Positions 53,656 through 63,474 are shown, counted from the stretch's first letter. The stretch: DNA of 64,000 bases from Streptomyces sp. NBC_01268 (GCF_036240795.1 NZ_CP108454.1:2108001-2172000), one strand, 5' to 3'. Program-made: numbers and translations. Notes: generated from the sequence alone by a model not told the origin.

Positions 53656-54594
53656 TCAGGAGTCGCCCTCCCGTTCGGCGAGGAAGCGCTCGAACTCGCG
53701 GCCCAGTTCGTCCGCGGAGGGCAGCTCGACGGGTTCGGCGACCAGGCTGCCGCGGGTCTCGGCGCCGGCCATCGCGTCGTACTGGTGCTCAAGGCCCTGG
53801 ACGAGCGCGACCAGTTCGTCGTCGCCCTCGCCGATCTGGCGCTCGATCTCGGTCTGGGTGCGGCGCGCCTCGGTGCGCAGGGAGTGCGCGACTCCGGGCA
53901 GGACCAGGCCGGTGGCCGCGGTGACGGCCTCCAGCGCGGTCAGGGCCGCGTCGGGGTACGGGGAGCGCGCGACGTAGTGCGGGACGTGGGCCGCGACGCC
54001 GAGGGTGTCGTGGCCGGACTCGGTGAGGCGGAACTCGATGAGGGACTCGGCGCTGCCGGGCACCTGGGCCTCGTCGAAGGGGCTGCGGTGGCCCGGCATG
54101 AGGTCGGTGCGGTTGCCGTGCGGGGTGAGGCCGACGGGGCGGGTGTGCGGGACGCCCATGGGGATGCCGTGGAAGTTCACGGCGAGGCGCACGCCCAGGC
54201 GCTCGACGATCTGGCGCACGGCGGCGGCGAACCGCTCCCACTCGACGTCGGGCTCGGGTCCGGAGAGCACCAGGAAGGGGGCACCGGTGGCGTCCTGGAC
54301 GAGCCTGACCTCGATCGAGGGCGTCTCGTACGCCGACCAGCGGTCGCGTCGGAAGGTCAGCAGGGGCCTGCGGGCCCGGTAGTCCACGAGCCGGTCGTGG
54401 TCGAAGCGCGCCACGAGCTGGTGCGGCAGGGTGTCGAGCAGCCCCTCGATGATCTGCTCGCCGGTCTCACCGGCGTCGATGTAGCCGTCGAAGTGGTAGA
54501 GCATGACCAGTCCGGCCGACTCCTGGGCCAGGGCCACGTCGACCACGGCCAGCCCCTTCTGGTCCCATTCGTACAAATCCTGGGGATCAAGCAC
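53656..54594 (-). CDS. PAC2-family protein
   Basis: This 312-residue protein starts at GTG 54594 and has the PAC2 (proteasome assembly chaperone 2) fold, with [13 protein letters not shown] strand patterns, [23 protein letters not shown] and [17 protein letters not shown]. Actinobacteria have proteasomes, so a role in proteasome assembly or in ATP-grasp-type partner binding is possible but unproven. It precedes coaE. Confidence 0.88.
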   Translation of the reverse strand: MLDPQDLYEWDQKGLAVVDVALAQESAGLVMLYHFDGYIDAGETGEQIIEGLLDTLPHQLVARFDHDRLVDYRARRPLLTFRRDRWSAYETPSIEVRLVQDATGAPFLVLSGPEPDVEWERFAAAVRQIVERLGVRLAVNFHGIPMGVPHTRPVGLTPHGNRTDLMPGHRSPFDEAQVPGSAESLIEFRLTESGHDTLGVAAHVPHYVARSPYPDAALTALEAVTAATGLVLPGVAHSLRTEARRTQTEIERQIGEGDDELVALVQGLEHQYDAMAGAETRGSLVAEPVELPSADELGREFERFLAEREGDS

Positions 54595-54662
54595 GATTTC
54601 CGCTCCTCCTCGCGTCCTTCCTGGACAACGCCCCCTGTAGCGGCGCCATTCCCCGCGTCCGG

Positions 54663-54704
54663 AAAAAGACCGAGGCCCGCTCCCCCGAAGGGGAGCGGGC
54701 CTCG
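54663..54704 (-). terminator. Rho-independent terminator of rpsA
   Basis: Hairpin arms CGAGGCCCGCTCCCC and GGGGAGCGGGCCTCG with a short loop lie just past the rpsA stop. On the minus strand they are followed by GTCTTTTTCC, a real U-tract, which is unusual in this GC-rich window and makes this the clearest intrinsic terminator here. Confidence 0.9.
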
Positions 54705-54737
54705 ACGCTAGCTACTGGAGCTCAGCGGAGAGCTTGT

Positions 54738-56246
54738 TCAGCTCTGGCCGCCGGCCAGCTTCTCGCGCAGGGCAGCCAGGGCCTCGTCCGACGCCAGGGC
54801 GCCGGAGGTGTCGTCCGACTCCGAGGAGTACGAACCACCGGAGACGCCCGCCGGGGCACCGGCCGGAGCGGCGGCGCCACCCTCGGCAGCGGCGGCCTCG
54901 TCGGCCTCGCGGGACTTGATGACCTGAGCCTGGTGCTGCTCGAAGCGCTGCTGCGCCTCGGCGTACTGGGTCTCCCAGGCCTCGCGCTGGGTCTCGTAGC
55001 CCTCGAGCCAGTCGTTGGTCTCGGGGTCGAAGCCCTCGGGGTAGATGTAGTTGCCCTGGTCGTCGTAGGACGCGGCCATGCCGTACAGGGTCGGGTCGAA
55101 CTCGACCGAGGCCGGGTCGGCACCGAAGGACTCGTTGGCCTGCTTCAGCGAGAGGCTGATGCGACGACGCTCGAGGTCGATGTCGATGACCTTGACGAAG
55201 ATCTCGTCGTTGACCTGGACGACCTGCTCCGGGATCTCCACGTGGCGCTCGGCCAGCTCGGAGATGTGGACCAGACCCTCGATGCCCTCGTCCACGCGGA
55301 CGAACGCACCGAACGGAACCAGCTTGGTGACCTTGCCGGGGACGACCTGGCCGATCTGGTGCGTGCGGGCGAACTGCTGCCACGGGTCCTCCTGCGTCGC
55401 CTTCAGCGACAGGGAGACACGCTCGCGGTCCATGTCCACGTCGAGAACCTCGACGGTGACCTCCTGGCCGACCTCGACAACCTCGGAGGGGTGGTCGATG
55501 TGCTTCCAGGACAGCTCGGAGACGTGCACGAGGCCGTCGACGCCACCCAGGTCCACGAAGGCACCGAAGTTGACGATCGAGGACACGACGCCGGAGCGGA
55601 CCTGACCCTTCTGGAGGGTCGTGAGGAAGGTCTGGCGGACCTCGGACTGGGTCTGCTCGAGCCAGGCACGGCGGGACAGGACCACGTTGTTGCGGTTCTT
55701 GTCCAGCTCGATGATCTTCGCCTCGAGCTCCTTGCCCACGTAGGGCTGGAGGTCGCGGACGCGACGCATCTCGACCAGGGAGGCCGGGAGGAAGCCGCGG
55801 AGGCCGATGTCGAGGATGAGACCACCCTTGACGACCTCGATGACGGTACCGGTGACGATGCCGTCCTCTTCCTTGATCTTCTCGATGGTGCCCCAAGCAC
55901 GCTCGTACTGGGCACGCTTCTTCGAGAGGATCAGGCGGCCTTCCTTGTCCTCCTTCTGGAGAACAAGGGCCTCGATCTCGTCGCCGACCTTGACGACCTC
56001 GTTGGGGTCGACGTCGTGCTTGATCGAGAGCTCGCGGCTCGGGATGACACCTTCGGTCTTGTAACCGATGTCGAGCAGGACCTCGTCCCGGTCGACCTTC
56101 ACGATGACGCCGTCGACGATGTCGCCGTCGTTGAAGTACTTGATCGTCTCGTCGATCGCGGCGAGGAAGGCTTCCTCGTTACCGATGTCGTTGACCGCAA
56201 CCTGCGGGGTGGTGCTGGTGGCGGTGGTCTCGGTGCTGCTCGTCAT
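54738..56246 (-). CDS. rpsA: 30S ribosomal protein S1
   Basis: RpsA (502 residues) helps the 30S subunit bind mRNA. Four S1 domains are seen starting near residues 36, 121, 206 and 293 (GDIVDGVIVKVDRDEVLLDI, GIVTGTVIEVVKGGLILDIG, GQVRSGVVSSIVNFGAFVDL, GQVVPGKVTKLVPFGAFVRV), the actinobacterial layout with fewer repeats than E. coli. The tail (about 130 residues) is acidic and Ala/Gly-rich. ATG 56246 follows GGAGCC. A strong vegetative promoter lies about 190 bases upstream. Confidence 0.97.
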   Translation of the reverse strand: MTSSTETTATSTTPQVAVNDIGNEEAFLAAIDETIKYFNDGDIVDGVIVKVDRDEVLLDIGYKTEGVIPSRELSIKHDVDPNEVVKVGDEIEALVLQKEDKEGRLILSKKRAQYERAWGTIEKIKEEDGIVTGTVIEVVKGGLILDIGLRGFLPASLVEMRRVRDLQPYVGKELEAKIIELDKNRNNVVLSRRAWLEQTQSEVRQTFLTTLQKGQVRSGVVSSIVNFGAFVDLGGVDGLVHVSELSWKHIDHPSEVVEVGQEVTVEVLDVDMDRERVSLSLKATQEDPWQQFARTHQIGQVVPGKVTKLVPFGAFVRVDEGIEGLVHISELAERHVEIPEQVVQVNDEIFVKVIDIDLERRRISLSLKQANESFGADPASVEFDPTLYGMAASYDDQGNYIYPEGFDPETNDWLEGYETQREAWETQYAEAQQRFEQHQAQVIKSREADEAAAAEGGAAAPAGAPAGVSGGSYSSESDDTSGALASDEALAALREKLAGGQS

Positions 56247-56443
56247 GTGGGAAAGGGCTCCGGTTACGGACAGAAGGTCGTAGGTACTGCTACGCCGAGA
56301 GCCCGTATCGCAGCTGATGAAGCCGGCCAGCCAAGGAAGCGCGCGACCCGTGAAGGGCGGCACCTCAAAAACCGAGGGGACATACAACAGATGCGAGCGC
56401 GACCTGCTCCGTCTGAGGCGCGCAGGCTCGCAACGCAACCTTT

Positions 56444-56472
56444 AGCATACGGGGACGGCCGGACAGGGTCAA
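56444..56472 (-). promoter_or_regulatory. rpsA promoter (HrdB type)
   Basis: TTGACC (56472-56467) and TATGCT (56449-56444) are separated by 17 bases, an excellent match to the vegetative consensus. Transcription would start near 56437, giving a leader of about 190 bases with a T5 run around 56366-56373; no known riboswitch was recognised in it. Confidence 0.8.
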
Positions 56473-56590
56473 TGCGCGAAGCGCTCACCCGGGGCGGATC
56501 GCCGCAAACCCGGCACAACTCATGTCCACCCAGGCCATCCTGGCCCGGGTCGCGCCGCAGCACTGAGCGCAAACTACATCGACGGGCGAG

Positions 56591-57424
56591 ATGAACCAAG
56601 AGTACGGACAGGAAGACGGCCCCGAGGACGAGCCGGAGGCCACCCGGCGCGAGACGGGGGACGCGGAGAGCAGTCGGGCGAGCCGGGGCTGGTGGGACCG
56701 GAACGCCGACGAGTACCAGACCGAGCACGGGTCGTTCCTCGGGGACGACCGGTTCGTCTGGGGCCCCGAGGGCCTCGACGAGGAGGAGGCGGGGCTGCTC
56801 GGCCCGGCCGGCTCGCTGAAGGGTCTGGACGTGCTGGAGATCGGCGCGGGCGCGGCGCAGTGCTCGCGCTGGCTGGCGGCGCGGGGGGCCCGGCCGGTGG
56901 CCCTGGACCTCTCGCACCGGCAGCTGCAGCACGCGCTGCGGATCGGCGGCGAGGTGCCGCTGGTGGAGGCGGACGCGGGGGCGCTGCCATTCCGCGACGG
57001 CGCCTTCGACCTGGCGTGCTCGGCGTACGGGGCGGTGCCGTTCGTGGCGGATCCGGTACGGGTCTTCCGCGAGGTCCGGCGGGTGCTGCGGCCCGGCGGC
57101 CGGTGGGTGTTCTCGGTGACGCACCCGATCCGCTGGGCGTTCCCGGACGAGCCGGGGCCCGAGGGCCTGTCGGTCGCGGCCTCCTACTTCGACCGGACGC
57201 CGTACGTGGAGCAGGACGAGCGGGGGCACGCGGTCTACGTCGAGCACCACCGGACGATCGGCGACCGGGTGCGGGACGTGGTGGCCGGCGGTTTCCGGCT
57301 GGTGGACCTGGTGGAGCCGGAATGGCCGGCCTGGAACGACCAGGAGTGGGGTGGCTGGTCCCCGCTGCGGGGGAACCTGATCCCGGGGACGGCGATCTTC
57401 GTCTGCGAGCGCGCGGAGGACTGA
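56591..57424 (+). CDS. Class I SAM-dependent methyltransferase
   Basis: This 277-residue methyltransferase has motif I as VLEIGAGAAQCSRWLAARG near residue 80, motif II VALDLSHRQL, and post-motif segments VEADAGALPF and LRPGGRWVFSVTHPI. The acceptor is unknown. The N-terminal 30 residues are acidic and disordered. ATG 56591 was chosen; the divergent rpsA promoter lies about 120 bases upstream. It is followed by a hairpin and HrpB. Confidence 0.88.
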   Translation: MNQEYGQEDGPEDEPEATRRETGDAESSRASRGWWDRNADEYQTEHGSFLGDDRFVWGPEGLDEEEAGLLGPAGSLKGLDVLEIGAGAAQCSRWLAARGARPVALDLSHRQLQHALRIGGEVPLVEADAGALPFRDGAFDLACSAYGAVPFVADPVRVFREVRRVLRPGGRWVFSVTHPIRWAFPDEPGPEGLSVAASYFDRTPYVEQDERGHAVYVEHHRTIGDRVRDVVAGGFRLVDLVEPEWPAWNDQEWGGWSPLRGNLIPGTAIFVCERAED

Positions 57425-57435
57425 CCGGCCGGGCG

Positions 57436-57472
57436 GGCCCCACCCCCAATAGTCCTATTAATGGGTGGGGCC
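57436..57472. terminator. Hairpin with A/T-rich loop after methyltransferase gene
   Basis: Perfect 10-bp arms GGCCCCACCC/GGGTGGGGCC enclose a 17-base AT-rich loop (with AATAG/CTATT). It lies between the methyltransferase stop and the HrpB start on the same strand and probably terminates the former. Confidence 0.65.
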
Positions 57473-57520
57473 TGTGGACAACCGCGCACACCCGTCGGCG
57501 GGGCGTACGAGACTGACTGC

Positions 57521-60190
57521 GTGATCCGAAACGACGCACTCGACCTGCTCCCCGTCCGCCACGCCGTCCCCGAGCTGCTGACCGCGCTCGAGGAGCGCGG
57601 TGTCGCGATGCTGTACGCCCCGCCCGGGACCGGCAAGACCACGCTGGTCCCGCTGGCCCTCGCGGGGCTCATAGGGGACGGGCCGCGGCGGCGGGTGCTG
57701 GTGGCCGAGCCGCGCCGGATGGCGGTGCGGGCGGCCGCCCGGCGGATGGCGTGGCTGCTCGGCGAGGAGGTCGGCGGCTCGGTCGGCTTCTCCGTGCGCG
57801 GCGAGCGACGGGCCGGGCCCGCGACCCGGGTCGAGGTGGTCACCACGGGCGTCCTGCTCCAGCGGCTCCAGCGGGACCCGGAGCTGGGCGGGGTGGACGT
57901 GGTGCTGCTCGACGAGTGCCACGAGCGGCATCTGGACGCGGACACGGCGATGGCGTTCCTGGTGGACGTGCGGGCGACGCTGCGGCCGGAGCTGAAGCTG
58001 ATCGCCGCCTCGGCGACGAGCGACGCGGAGGCGTGGGCGCAGCTGCTGACCGTCCTCGACGGCGGTGCACCCGCGCCGATCGTCTGGGGCAAGGGCGAGG
58101 GGCACGGCTACGCGGTCCGGTTCGCCGCCCCGCCCGCCGGGATCCGGCCGGCGCACGGCACCCGGGTGGATCCGGCGCTGCTGCGGCACGTGGCGGCGAC
58201 GGTGCGGGGCGCGCTGGAGCGGCACGACGGGGACGTGCTCTGTTTCCTGCCCGGCACGGGGGAGATCGCGCGGACGGCGGGGCTGCTCGCGGACCTGGAC
58301 GCGGACGTGCTCCAGCTGCACGGCCGCGCGCCCGCCGCGGTGCAGGACTCGGTGCTGCGGGGCGCCGAGCCGGGCGGGCGGCGGCGGGTGGTGCTGGCGA
58401 CCTCGGTGGCGGAGTCGAGCCTGACGGTGCCCGGTGTGCGGATCGTGGTGGACTCCGGGCTGGCGCGGGAGCCGCGGATGGACCACGCGCGGGGCCTCGG
58501 TTCCCTGGCGACGGTGCCGGTGTCGGTCGCGGCGGCCACCCAGCGGGCCGGCCGGTCCGGGCGTGAGGCGCCCGGTGTGGTCTATCGCTGCTGGGCCGAG
58601 GCGGAGGACGGGGCCCGGGCGCGCTTCCCCTCCCCCGAGATCAGGATCTCGGACCTGGCCGACTTCGCGCTGCGCGCGGCCTGCTGGGGCGACCCGACGG
58701 GCTCCGGGCTCGCGCTGCTCGACGCGCCGCCGGCCGGGGCGATGACGGCGGCCCGCGCGGTCCTCACGGCGATCGGCGCCGTGGACGGGGACGGGCGGGC
58801 CACGGACCGGGGCGTGCGGATGTCCCGGCTCGGTCTGCACCCCCGGCTGGGGCGGGCCCTGCTGGACGGGGCGAGGGAGGTGGGCGCCCGGCGGGCGGCG
58901 GAGGTGGTGGCCCTGCTGAGCGAGGAGCCGCCCCGGGAGTACGGGGACGACCTGGCGGCGGCCTGGCGGGCGGCGCGCAAGGGCGGCGACGGATACGGGG
59001 CGCGGTGGAAGGCCGAGGTGCGGCGCCTGGAGCGCTCGGCGGACGAGGAGGCGGAGTCGCGGCGGCCCGGTGCGGCGTCGGGCAGGACGGGACGGACGGG
59101 CCCTTCCGGCACGGCAGGCACGGCAGGCATGGCAGGGGCATCCGCCGCCGTCGAGGCGGGCACCGCGGGCGGGAGGGCCACGGCAGGCGCCTCGGGCGAG
59201 GACGCGGCGGCCGGGCTCGTGACCGCGTTGGCGTTCCCCGAACGGGTGGCCAGGGCCCGGGAGCAGGGCGGGTATCTGATGGTGTCGGGTACGGGGGCCC
59301 GGCTCGCGGAGGGCTCGGGGCTGCGGTCCAGCGGCTGGCTGGCGGTGGCGGTGGCGGACCGGACGGCGCAGAGCGCCACCGCCCGGGTGCGGCTGGCGGC
59401 CGTGGTGGACGAGGAGGTGGCGCGGGGCGCCGCTGGGCACCTGTTCGCGGCCGGCGAGGAGGTCCACTGGGAGGACGGGGACGTCGTGGCCCGCTCGGTC
59501 GAGCGGCTCGGCGCGGTGGAGCTGACGGTCCGCCCGCTGCGGGACGGCGCCGATCCCGCGCTGGTGCGGGAGGCACTGCTGGACGGGCTGGCCCGGGAGG
59601 GCCTGTCGCTGCTGCGGTGGAGCCAGGGTGCGACGGAGCTGCGGAGCCGACTGGCCTTCCTGCGGCGCGGGGTGGGCGAGCCGTGGCCGGACGTGTCGGA
59701 GGGGGCGCTGCTCGCTCGGGCGGAGGAGTGGCTGGAGCCGGAGCTGTCGCGGGCGCGGCGGCGGGCGGACCTGGGGCGGATCGACGCCGGGCAGGGGCTC
59801 CGGCGGCTGCTGCCGTGGGCTTCGGGCGAGGCCGGGCGGCTCGACGAGCTGGCGCCGGAGCGGATCGAGGTGCCGAGCGGTTCGCGGATCCGGGTGGAGT
59901 ACGGCGGGGAGCGGCCGGTGCTCGCGGTGAAGCTGCAGGAGATGTTCGGTCTGGCCGAGACGCCCAGGGTGGCGGGGGTCCCGGTGCAGGTGCATCTGCT
60001 GTCCCCGGCGGGGCGGCCGGCGGCGGTGACGGCGGATCTGGCCTCGTTCTGGCGGGAGGGCTATCGCTCGGTGCGGGCGGAGCTGCGGGGCCGGTATCCC
60101 AAGCATCCGTGGCCGGAGGACCCGTCGGCGGCGGAGCCCACCCGGCACACGAGCGCGCGGCAGCGGAGGGAGGTCAGACCGGAGCGGTGA
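57521..60190 (+). CDS. hrpB: ATP-dependent RNA helicase HrpB
   Basis: HrpB (889 residues) is a DEAH-type RNA helicase. It has Walker A APPGTGKTTLVPLAL near residue 36, the DExH box LDECHERHL, motif III SATSD, and motif VI TQRAGRSGREAPG, then the HA2-like and C-terminal HrpB domain (IEVPSGSRIRVEYGGERPVLAVKLQEMFGL-like). A low-complexity Gly/Ala/Thr insert of about 50 residues sits near 530. The start is GTG 57521 (IRNDALDLLPVRHAVP). Its 3' end overlaps the convergent DUF3068 gene by 17 bases. RNA targets unknown. Confidence 0.95.
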   Translation: MIRNDALDLLPVRHAVPELLTALEERGVAMLYAPPGTGKTTLVPLALAGLIGDGPRRRVLVAEPRRMAVRAAARRMAWLLGEEVGGSVGFSVRGERRAGPATRVEVVTTGVLLQRLQRDPELGGVDVVLLDECHERHLDADTAMAFLVDVRATLRPELKLIAASATSDAEAWAQLLTVLDGGAPAPIVWGKGEGHGYAVRFAAPPAGIRPAHGTRVDPALLRHVAATVRGALERHDGDVLCFLPGTGEIARTAGLLADLDADVLQLHGRAPAAVQDSVLRGAEPGGRRRVVLATSVAESSLTVPGVRIVVDSGLAREPRMDHARGLGSLATVPVSVAAATQRAGRSGREAPGVVYRCWAEAEDGARARFPSPEIRISDLADFALRAACWGDPTGSGLALLDAPPAGAMTAARAVLTAIGAVDGDGRATDRGVRMSRLGLHPRLGRALLDGAREVGARRAAEVVALLSEEPPREYGDDLAAAWRAARKGGDGYGARWKAEVRRLERSADEEAESRRPGAASGRTGRTGPSGTAGTAGMAGASAAVEAGTAGGRATAGASGEDAAAGLVTALAFPERVARAREQGGYLMVSGTGARLAEGSGLRSSGWLAVAVADRTAQSATARVRLAAVVDEEVARGAAGHLFAAGEEVHWEDGDVVARSVERLGAVELTVRPLRDGADPALVREALLDGLAREGLSLLRWSQGATELRSRLAFLRRGVGEPWPDVSEGALLARAEEWLEPELSRARRRADLGRIDAGQGLRRLLPWASGEAGRLDELAPERIEVPSGSRIRVEYGGERPVLAVKLQEMFGLAETPRVAGVPVQVHLLSPAGRPAAVTADLASFWREGYRSVRAELRGRYPKHPWPEDPSAAEPTRHTSARQRREVRPER

Positions 60191-61235
60191 CGGGGTCGGG
60201 GCCGGGACCGGACCGGCCGTCCGGGTCGGGACCCGGCCAGGCGTCCGGATCGGGACCGGCGTCCGGATCGGGACCGGACCGGGCGTCCGGGTCGGGGCGC
60301 CGGGAGCGGGCTTCGAGCCAGAGGGCGAGGGCGAGCAGGAGGAGGGCGAGGAAGGTGAAGCTCCAGGGGAGGTAGGAGACGACCATCAGCACCATCAGGC
60401 GGTTGGACTCGACCAGTGCGCCGACGCTCTCGATGTAGTCCTCGCGCATCTTCACGTGGCCCGCGAAGACGGTGATCGTGTCCTGACCCATCAGGGCCTT
60501 GGCGTTGCGGAGCTCCTCCTTGTGGATCTCCTCGCCGTTGACGGGGGCGCCGGTGACCGGGTCGATCCAGAACATGCGCTGGGTGGTGTACCAGCGGGTG
60601 AGGCCGGTCTTGGCGAGGAGGTCGGGGGTGATGCCCTTGATGGGCATCGACTTGGGCATGGGGACCCGCGTCCAGGGGACGGTCTGCTCGAAGTAGTAGA
60701 CCTCCATGCCGCGGAAGGTGCGGGTGCCCTTGTAGTGGATGGGGGCGGAGGTGCGGGTCTGGGCGTCGAAGTACTGGTAGTCCCGCTTCTCGACGAGGAA
60801 GGGCCACTTGAACTCGATGCCCGTGCGCCGGACCGGGTCGCCGTCGACCATCTCGCCGGTGGCGTTGACGGGGTCCTGGGTGTGGGCGTCGAAGATGTAG
60901 CGCTCGGGGATCTTGGACACCATCTTGCCGTCGGGTCCCGCGACGTAGGAGAGGGAGTCCCAGACGACGACGTCGCGGCCGGCGTCGCGTTCGATCCGCC
61001 GCGACTCCTCCACATTGCCCTTGAGGGTCTGGACGATCGTGATCTTGTCGACCTTCTTGGCCTTGAAGGTCGTGTAGTCGAGGAGGGTCGCGGGCTTCGC
61101 CTCCAGGACGGTCACCTGGTACTGGTTCGACGGGATCTTCACCACGCGGGGGAAGACGTACCAGCGCAGGGTGGGCGCCATGGCGGCGAAGAAGACGGCG
61201 AAGGCGAGCAGGACGAGGCTGGCTCGGCGGCGCAT
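60174..61235 (-). CDS. DUF3068-domain membrane protein (PorA family-like)
   Basis: This 353-residue membrane protein has an N-terminal helix (ASLVLLAFAVFFAAMAPTLR), a long extracytoplasmic domain (DUF3068) and a C-terminal helix (FTFLALLLLALALWLEA). The cytosolic tail is a repetitive Pro/Asp/Gly run (PDPDA, GPDPD units). Similar proteins are annotated as porin PorA family in databases, but for Streptomyces, which lacks an outer membrane, that name is doubtful. It is 12 bases downstream of a conserved 46-residue membrane protein gene. Confidence 0.83.
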   Translation of the reverse strand: MRRRASLVLLAFAVFFAAMAPTLRWYVFPRVVKIPSNQYQVTVLEAKPATLLDYTTFKAKKVDKITIVQTLKGNVEESRRIERDAGRDVVVWDSLSYVAGPDGKMVSKIPERYIFDAHTQDPVNATGEMVDGDPVRRTGIEFKWPFLVEKRDYQYFDAQTRTSAPIHYKGTRTFRGMEVYYFEQTVPWTRVPMPKSMPIKGITPDLLAKTGLTRWYTTQRMFWIDPVTGAPVNGEEIHKEELRNAKALMGQDTITVFAGHVKMREDYIESVGALVESNRLMVLMVVSYLPWSFTFLALLLLALALWLEARSRRPDPDARSGPDPDAGPDPDAWPGPDPDGRSGPGPDPVTAPV

Positions 61236-61247
61236 GGGCGTGCCCCC

Positions 61248-61388
61248 TTACTTCTCGGGACCGGGGACGGCGGTCAGCAGGGGGCTGGGCGAGGTGGGCC
61301 CGTCCGGCGGGACGTCGACCAGGGCGAAGAGCAGGACGATCAGAAGGACGGGGACCAGCCCGATGGCGGCGGCTACTAGGGCGCGCAA
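61248..61388 (-). CDS. 46-residue membrane protein (SPW_0924 family)
   Basis: This small protein starts at TTG 61388, six bases after GGGAGG. It has one hydrophobic helix (ALVAAAIGLVPVLLIVLLFA) followed by a short polar tail (PTSPSPLLTAVPGPEK) and matches my recollection of the SPW_0924 family found before DUF3068 genes in streptomycetes. The stop is 12 bases before the DUF3068 start, so the two are co-translated and may form a complex. Confidence 0.75.
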   Translation of the reverse strand: MRALVAAAIGLVPVLLIVLLFALVDVPPDGPTSPSPLLTAVPGPEK

Positions 61389-61543
61389 GGTCGGCCTCCC
61401 GGCGCTCGATCTGATAGGTCGTCAGGGCGGGGGAACCGTAGCAACGCGACCGCGAGATGAGAACACGTTGCACTCAGAACGACGGACGCCGCCCCCGTGT
61501 CCGGTGGGGACACGGGGGCGGCGCGGCGGAGCCGGTGCGGGCG

Positions 61544-63280
61544 TCAGGAGGTCGGCGTGGCCTCCGGCGCGCCCGAGGACTGCGACGGGGAAGGCGTCGG
61601 GGTCGGGGTCGGCGTGGGCGTCGGCTCGGGGGCCGGCTCGGTGACCTTCAGCGTGACGGTCAGCGTGCCGCCGCCGGGCGCGGTCAGGCGCAGCAGGAAG
61701 GTGCCGGCCTTCCCGTCCGCGTAGATCTTCGGCAGGGTGAGCACCCCGTCGGCGTCCGTCTTCAGACCCGTGAGGGTGTGGAGGGCGGTGCCGTCCGCGC
61801 CCTTGAAGTAGGGCCCCTCGGTGGCGGTCTGCGGGTTGTCCGCCGAGGTGATGAAGGTGGCGGTCAGGGCGACGCCGGAGGCGACGGCTCCGCCGTCGGT
61901 TGCCTTGACCCGCACCTGGTCGGCGAACTCGGCGCCGGTGACGGCCTCGAGCTCCTTGGCGTCGAGGCGGGTGAGCGTGTCGGCGCTCCGCTCGGTGACG
62001 GTCGCGGAGAACGAGACGGCGCCCAGGGTGCGGCCCACGACCGCGGCACCGACGGTGAAGCGGCCGGTCCGCTCGCCCGCCTTGAGGTTCGGGGCGACGG
62101 CCTTGCCGTTGGCTCCGGTGGTGGCGGTGATCTCGCGGGCGCCGATGCCGAAGCGGGCGTCGGTGTCCCCGGTGATCTGGAAGCGCACCTGGACGCCGGC
62201 GACCGGCTTGCCCGCCGCGTCGAGCGCCACGACGGCGGGGCGGGTGGCGAAGGTGCCGCCGGCGGTGGCGGTCAGGGTGCCGGTGGAGGCGTCCTTGATC
62301 CGGGCCACCTTGGTCACCGGGGCGGGGGTCGGCGTGGGCGGCTTCGGCGGGACGGGCTTCGACGGGGTCGGCTTCGGCGTGGGCGGCTTCGTGACCGGCG
62401 TCTTCGGCGGCGGGGTGTTCCGGCCGGGCGTGGTGTCGCGGTCGTCGCTGCGGCCGCCGGGCAGCACACCGGTGCCGTCGGGCACCTGGTGGGTGCCGCG
62501 CTTGTAGTACTCGAACCAGGAGAGGACCGTGTTCAGGTACTCCCGCGAGTGGTTGTAGCTGAGGACGGCCCGGTCCAGGTCCGCCTTGACCGCGAGGTTG
62601 CGGTCGTTGGCGCAGAGGTACATGCCGGCGGCCTGGGCGGCGTCGTAGATGTTGCTGGGGTCCTTCTTCCCGTCGCCGTTGGCGTCCTGGCCCCAGGTGG
62701 CCCAGGTGGACGGGATGAACTGCATCGGGCCTATCGCCCGGTCGTGCGTGGTGTCGCCGTCGTAGGCGCCCTTGTCCGTGTCCGAGATGTTGGCGAAGCC
62801 GACACCGTTGAGGACCGGGCCGAGGATCGGCGAGAGGGTGGTGCCGTTGGCGTCGACCTTGCCGCCGCGCGCCTGCCCGGACTCGACCTTGCCGATGCCC
62901 GCGAGCAGCTGCCAGGGCAGGTTGCAGTTGGGGTCGGTCGACCGGATCGACTGCTCGGCGCGCTTGTAGGCGGCGAGGACCGACGCGGGTATGCCGGCCT
63001 CCGCGGGGCCGGTGATGACCGGCAGATCGGTGGTGGCGCCGGGCTTGTTGGGGGTGTTCAGCGGCGGCAGGTCGGTGTAGTACGGCGAGTTGCCGGAGGC
63101 CGAGCCGCCCGGGGGCGTCGCCGTGTCCTCGGCACCGGCCGGCAGGTCACCGCTCGCGTTGTCCGCGGGCGGCGGTGCCATGTCCGGTGCCTGCGAGGCG
63201 GCCAGTGCCGCGACCGCCGCGGCCACCACCGCACCGCTGGTGGCTCCCCTGCGCAGCCGACGCCCCAAGTGCGATGCCAT
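61544..63280 (-). CDS. Secreted lytic transglycosylase with Pro/Thr-rich linker and beta-domain tail
   Basis: This 578-residue exported protein has an N-terminal signal (GATSGAVVAAAVAALAASQA). The transglycosylase domain at about residues 90-255 has the catalytic glutamate in GIGKVESGQARGG and the family motif GPMQFIPSTWATWG, so it cuts peptidoglycan. A Pro/Thr/Lys linker follows and then three Ig-like or fibronectin-like beta domains (about residues 330-555), and a Thr/Pro-rich end. ATG 63280 has GGGGAGG upstream. Divergent from the gene at 63475. Confidence 0.9.
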   Translation of the reverse strand: MASHLGRRLRRGATSGAVVAAAVAALAASQAPDMAPPPADNASGDLPAGAEDTATPPGGSASGNSPYYTDLPPLNTPNKPGATTDLPVITGPAEAGIPASVLAAYKRAEQSIRSTDPNCNLPWQLLAGIGKVESGQARGGKVDANGTTLSPILGPVLNGVGFANISDTDKGAYDGDTTHDRAIGPMQFIPSTWATWGQDANGDGKKDPSNIYDAAQAAGMYLCANDRNLAVKADLDRAVLSYNHSREYLNTVLSWFEYYKRGTHQVPDGTGVLPGGRSDDRDTTPGRNTPPPKTPVTKPPTPKPTPSKPVPPKPPTPTPAPVTKVARIKDASTGTLTATAGGTFATRPAVVALDAAGKPVAGVQVRFQITGDTDARFGIGAREITATTGANGKAVAPNLKAGERTGRFTVGAAVVGRTLGAVSFSATVTERSADTLTRLDAKELEAVTGAEFADQVRVKATDGGAVASGVALTATFITSADNPQTATEGPYFKGADGTALHTLTGLKTDADGVLTLPKIYADGKAGTFLLRLTAPGGGTLTVTLKVTEPAPEPTPTPTPTPTPSPSQSSGAPEATPTS

Positions 63281-63474
63281 ACGTGTGGTCCCTCCCCGTT
63301 TCACCGCCATCGCGCTCCCCGCGCGAGATCTGACCACGTGACCCTATGCCAACTCCCGACGCGGCGGCACCGGGCCCTGACCGTGTTTCACGGTTTCGTC
63401 ACCACTTGGCCGTCGCCGCTTTCGACACCGGCCGCTCTTGCATACTGGGCCGGACACCACACGAGGGGATCCCG

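Noticed and set aside
63281..63474. c-di-AMP (ydaO) riboswitch before the lytic transglycosylase gene
   Set aside because: Such switches precede some Streptomyces wall-hydrolase genes, but I could not find the conserved ydaO core in this short leader.
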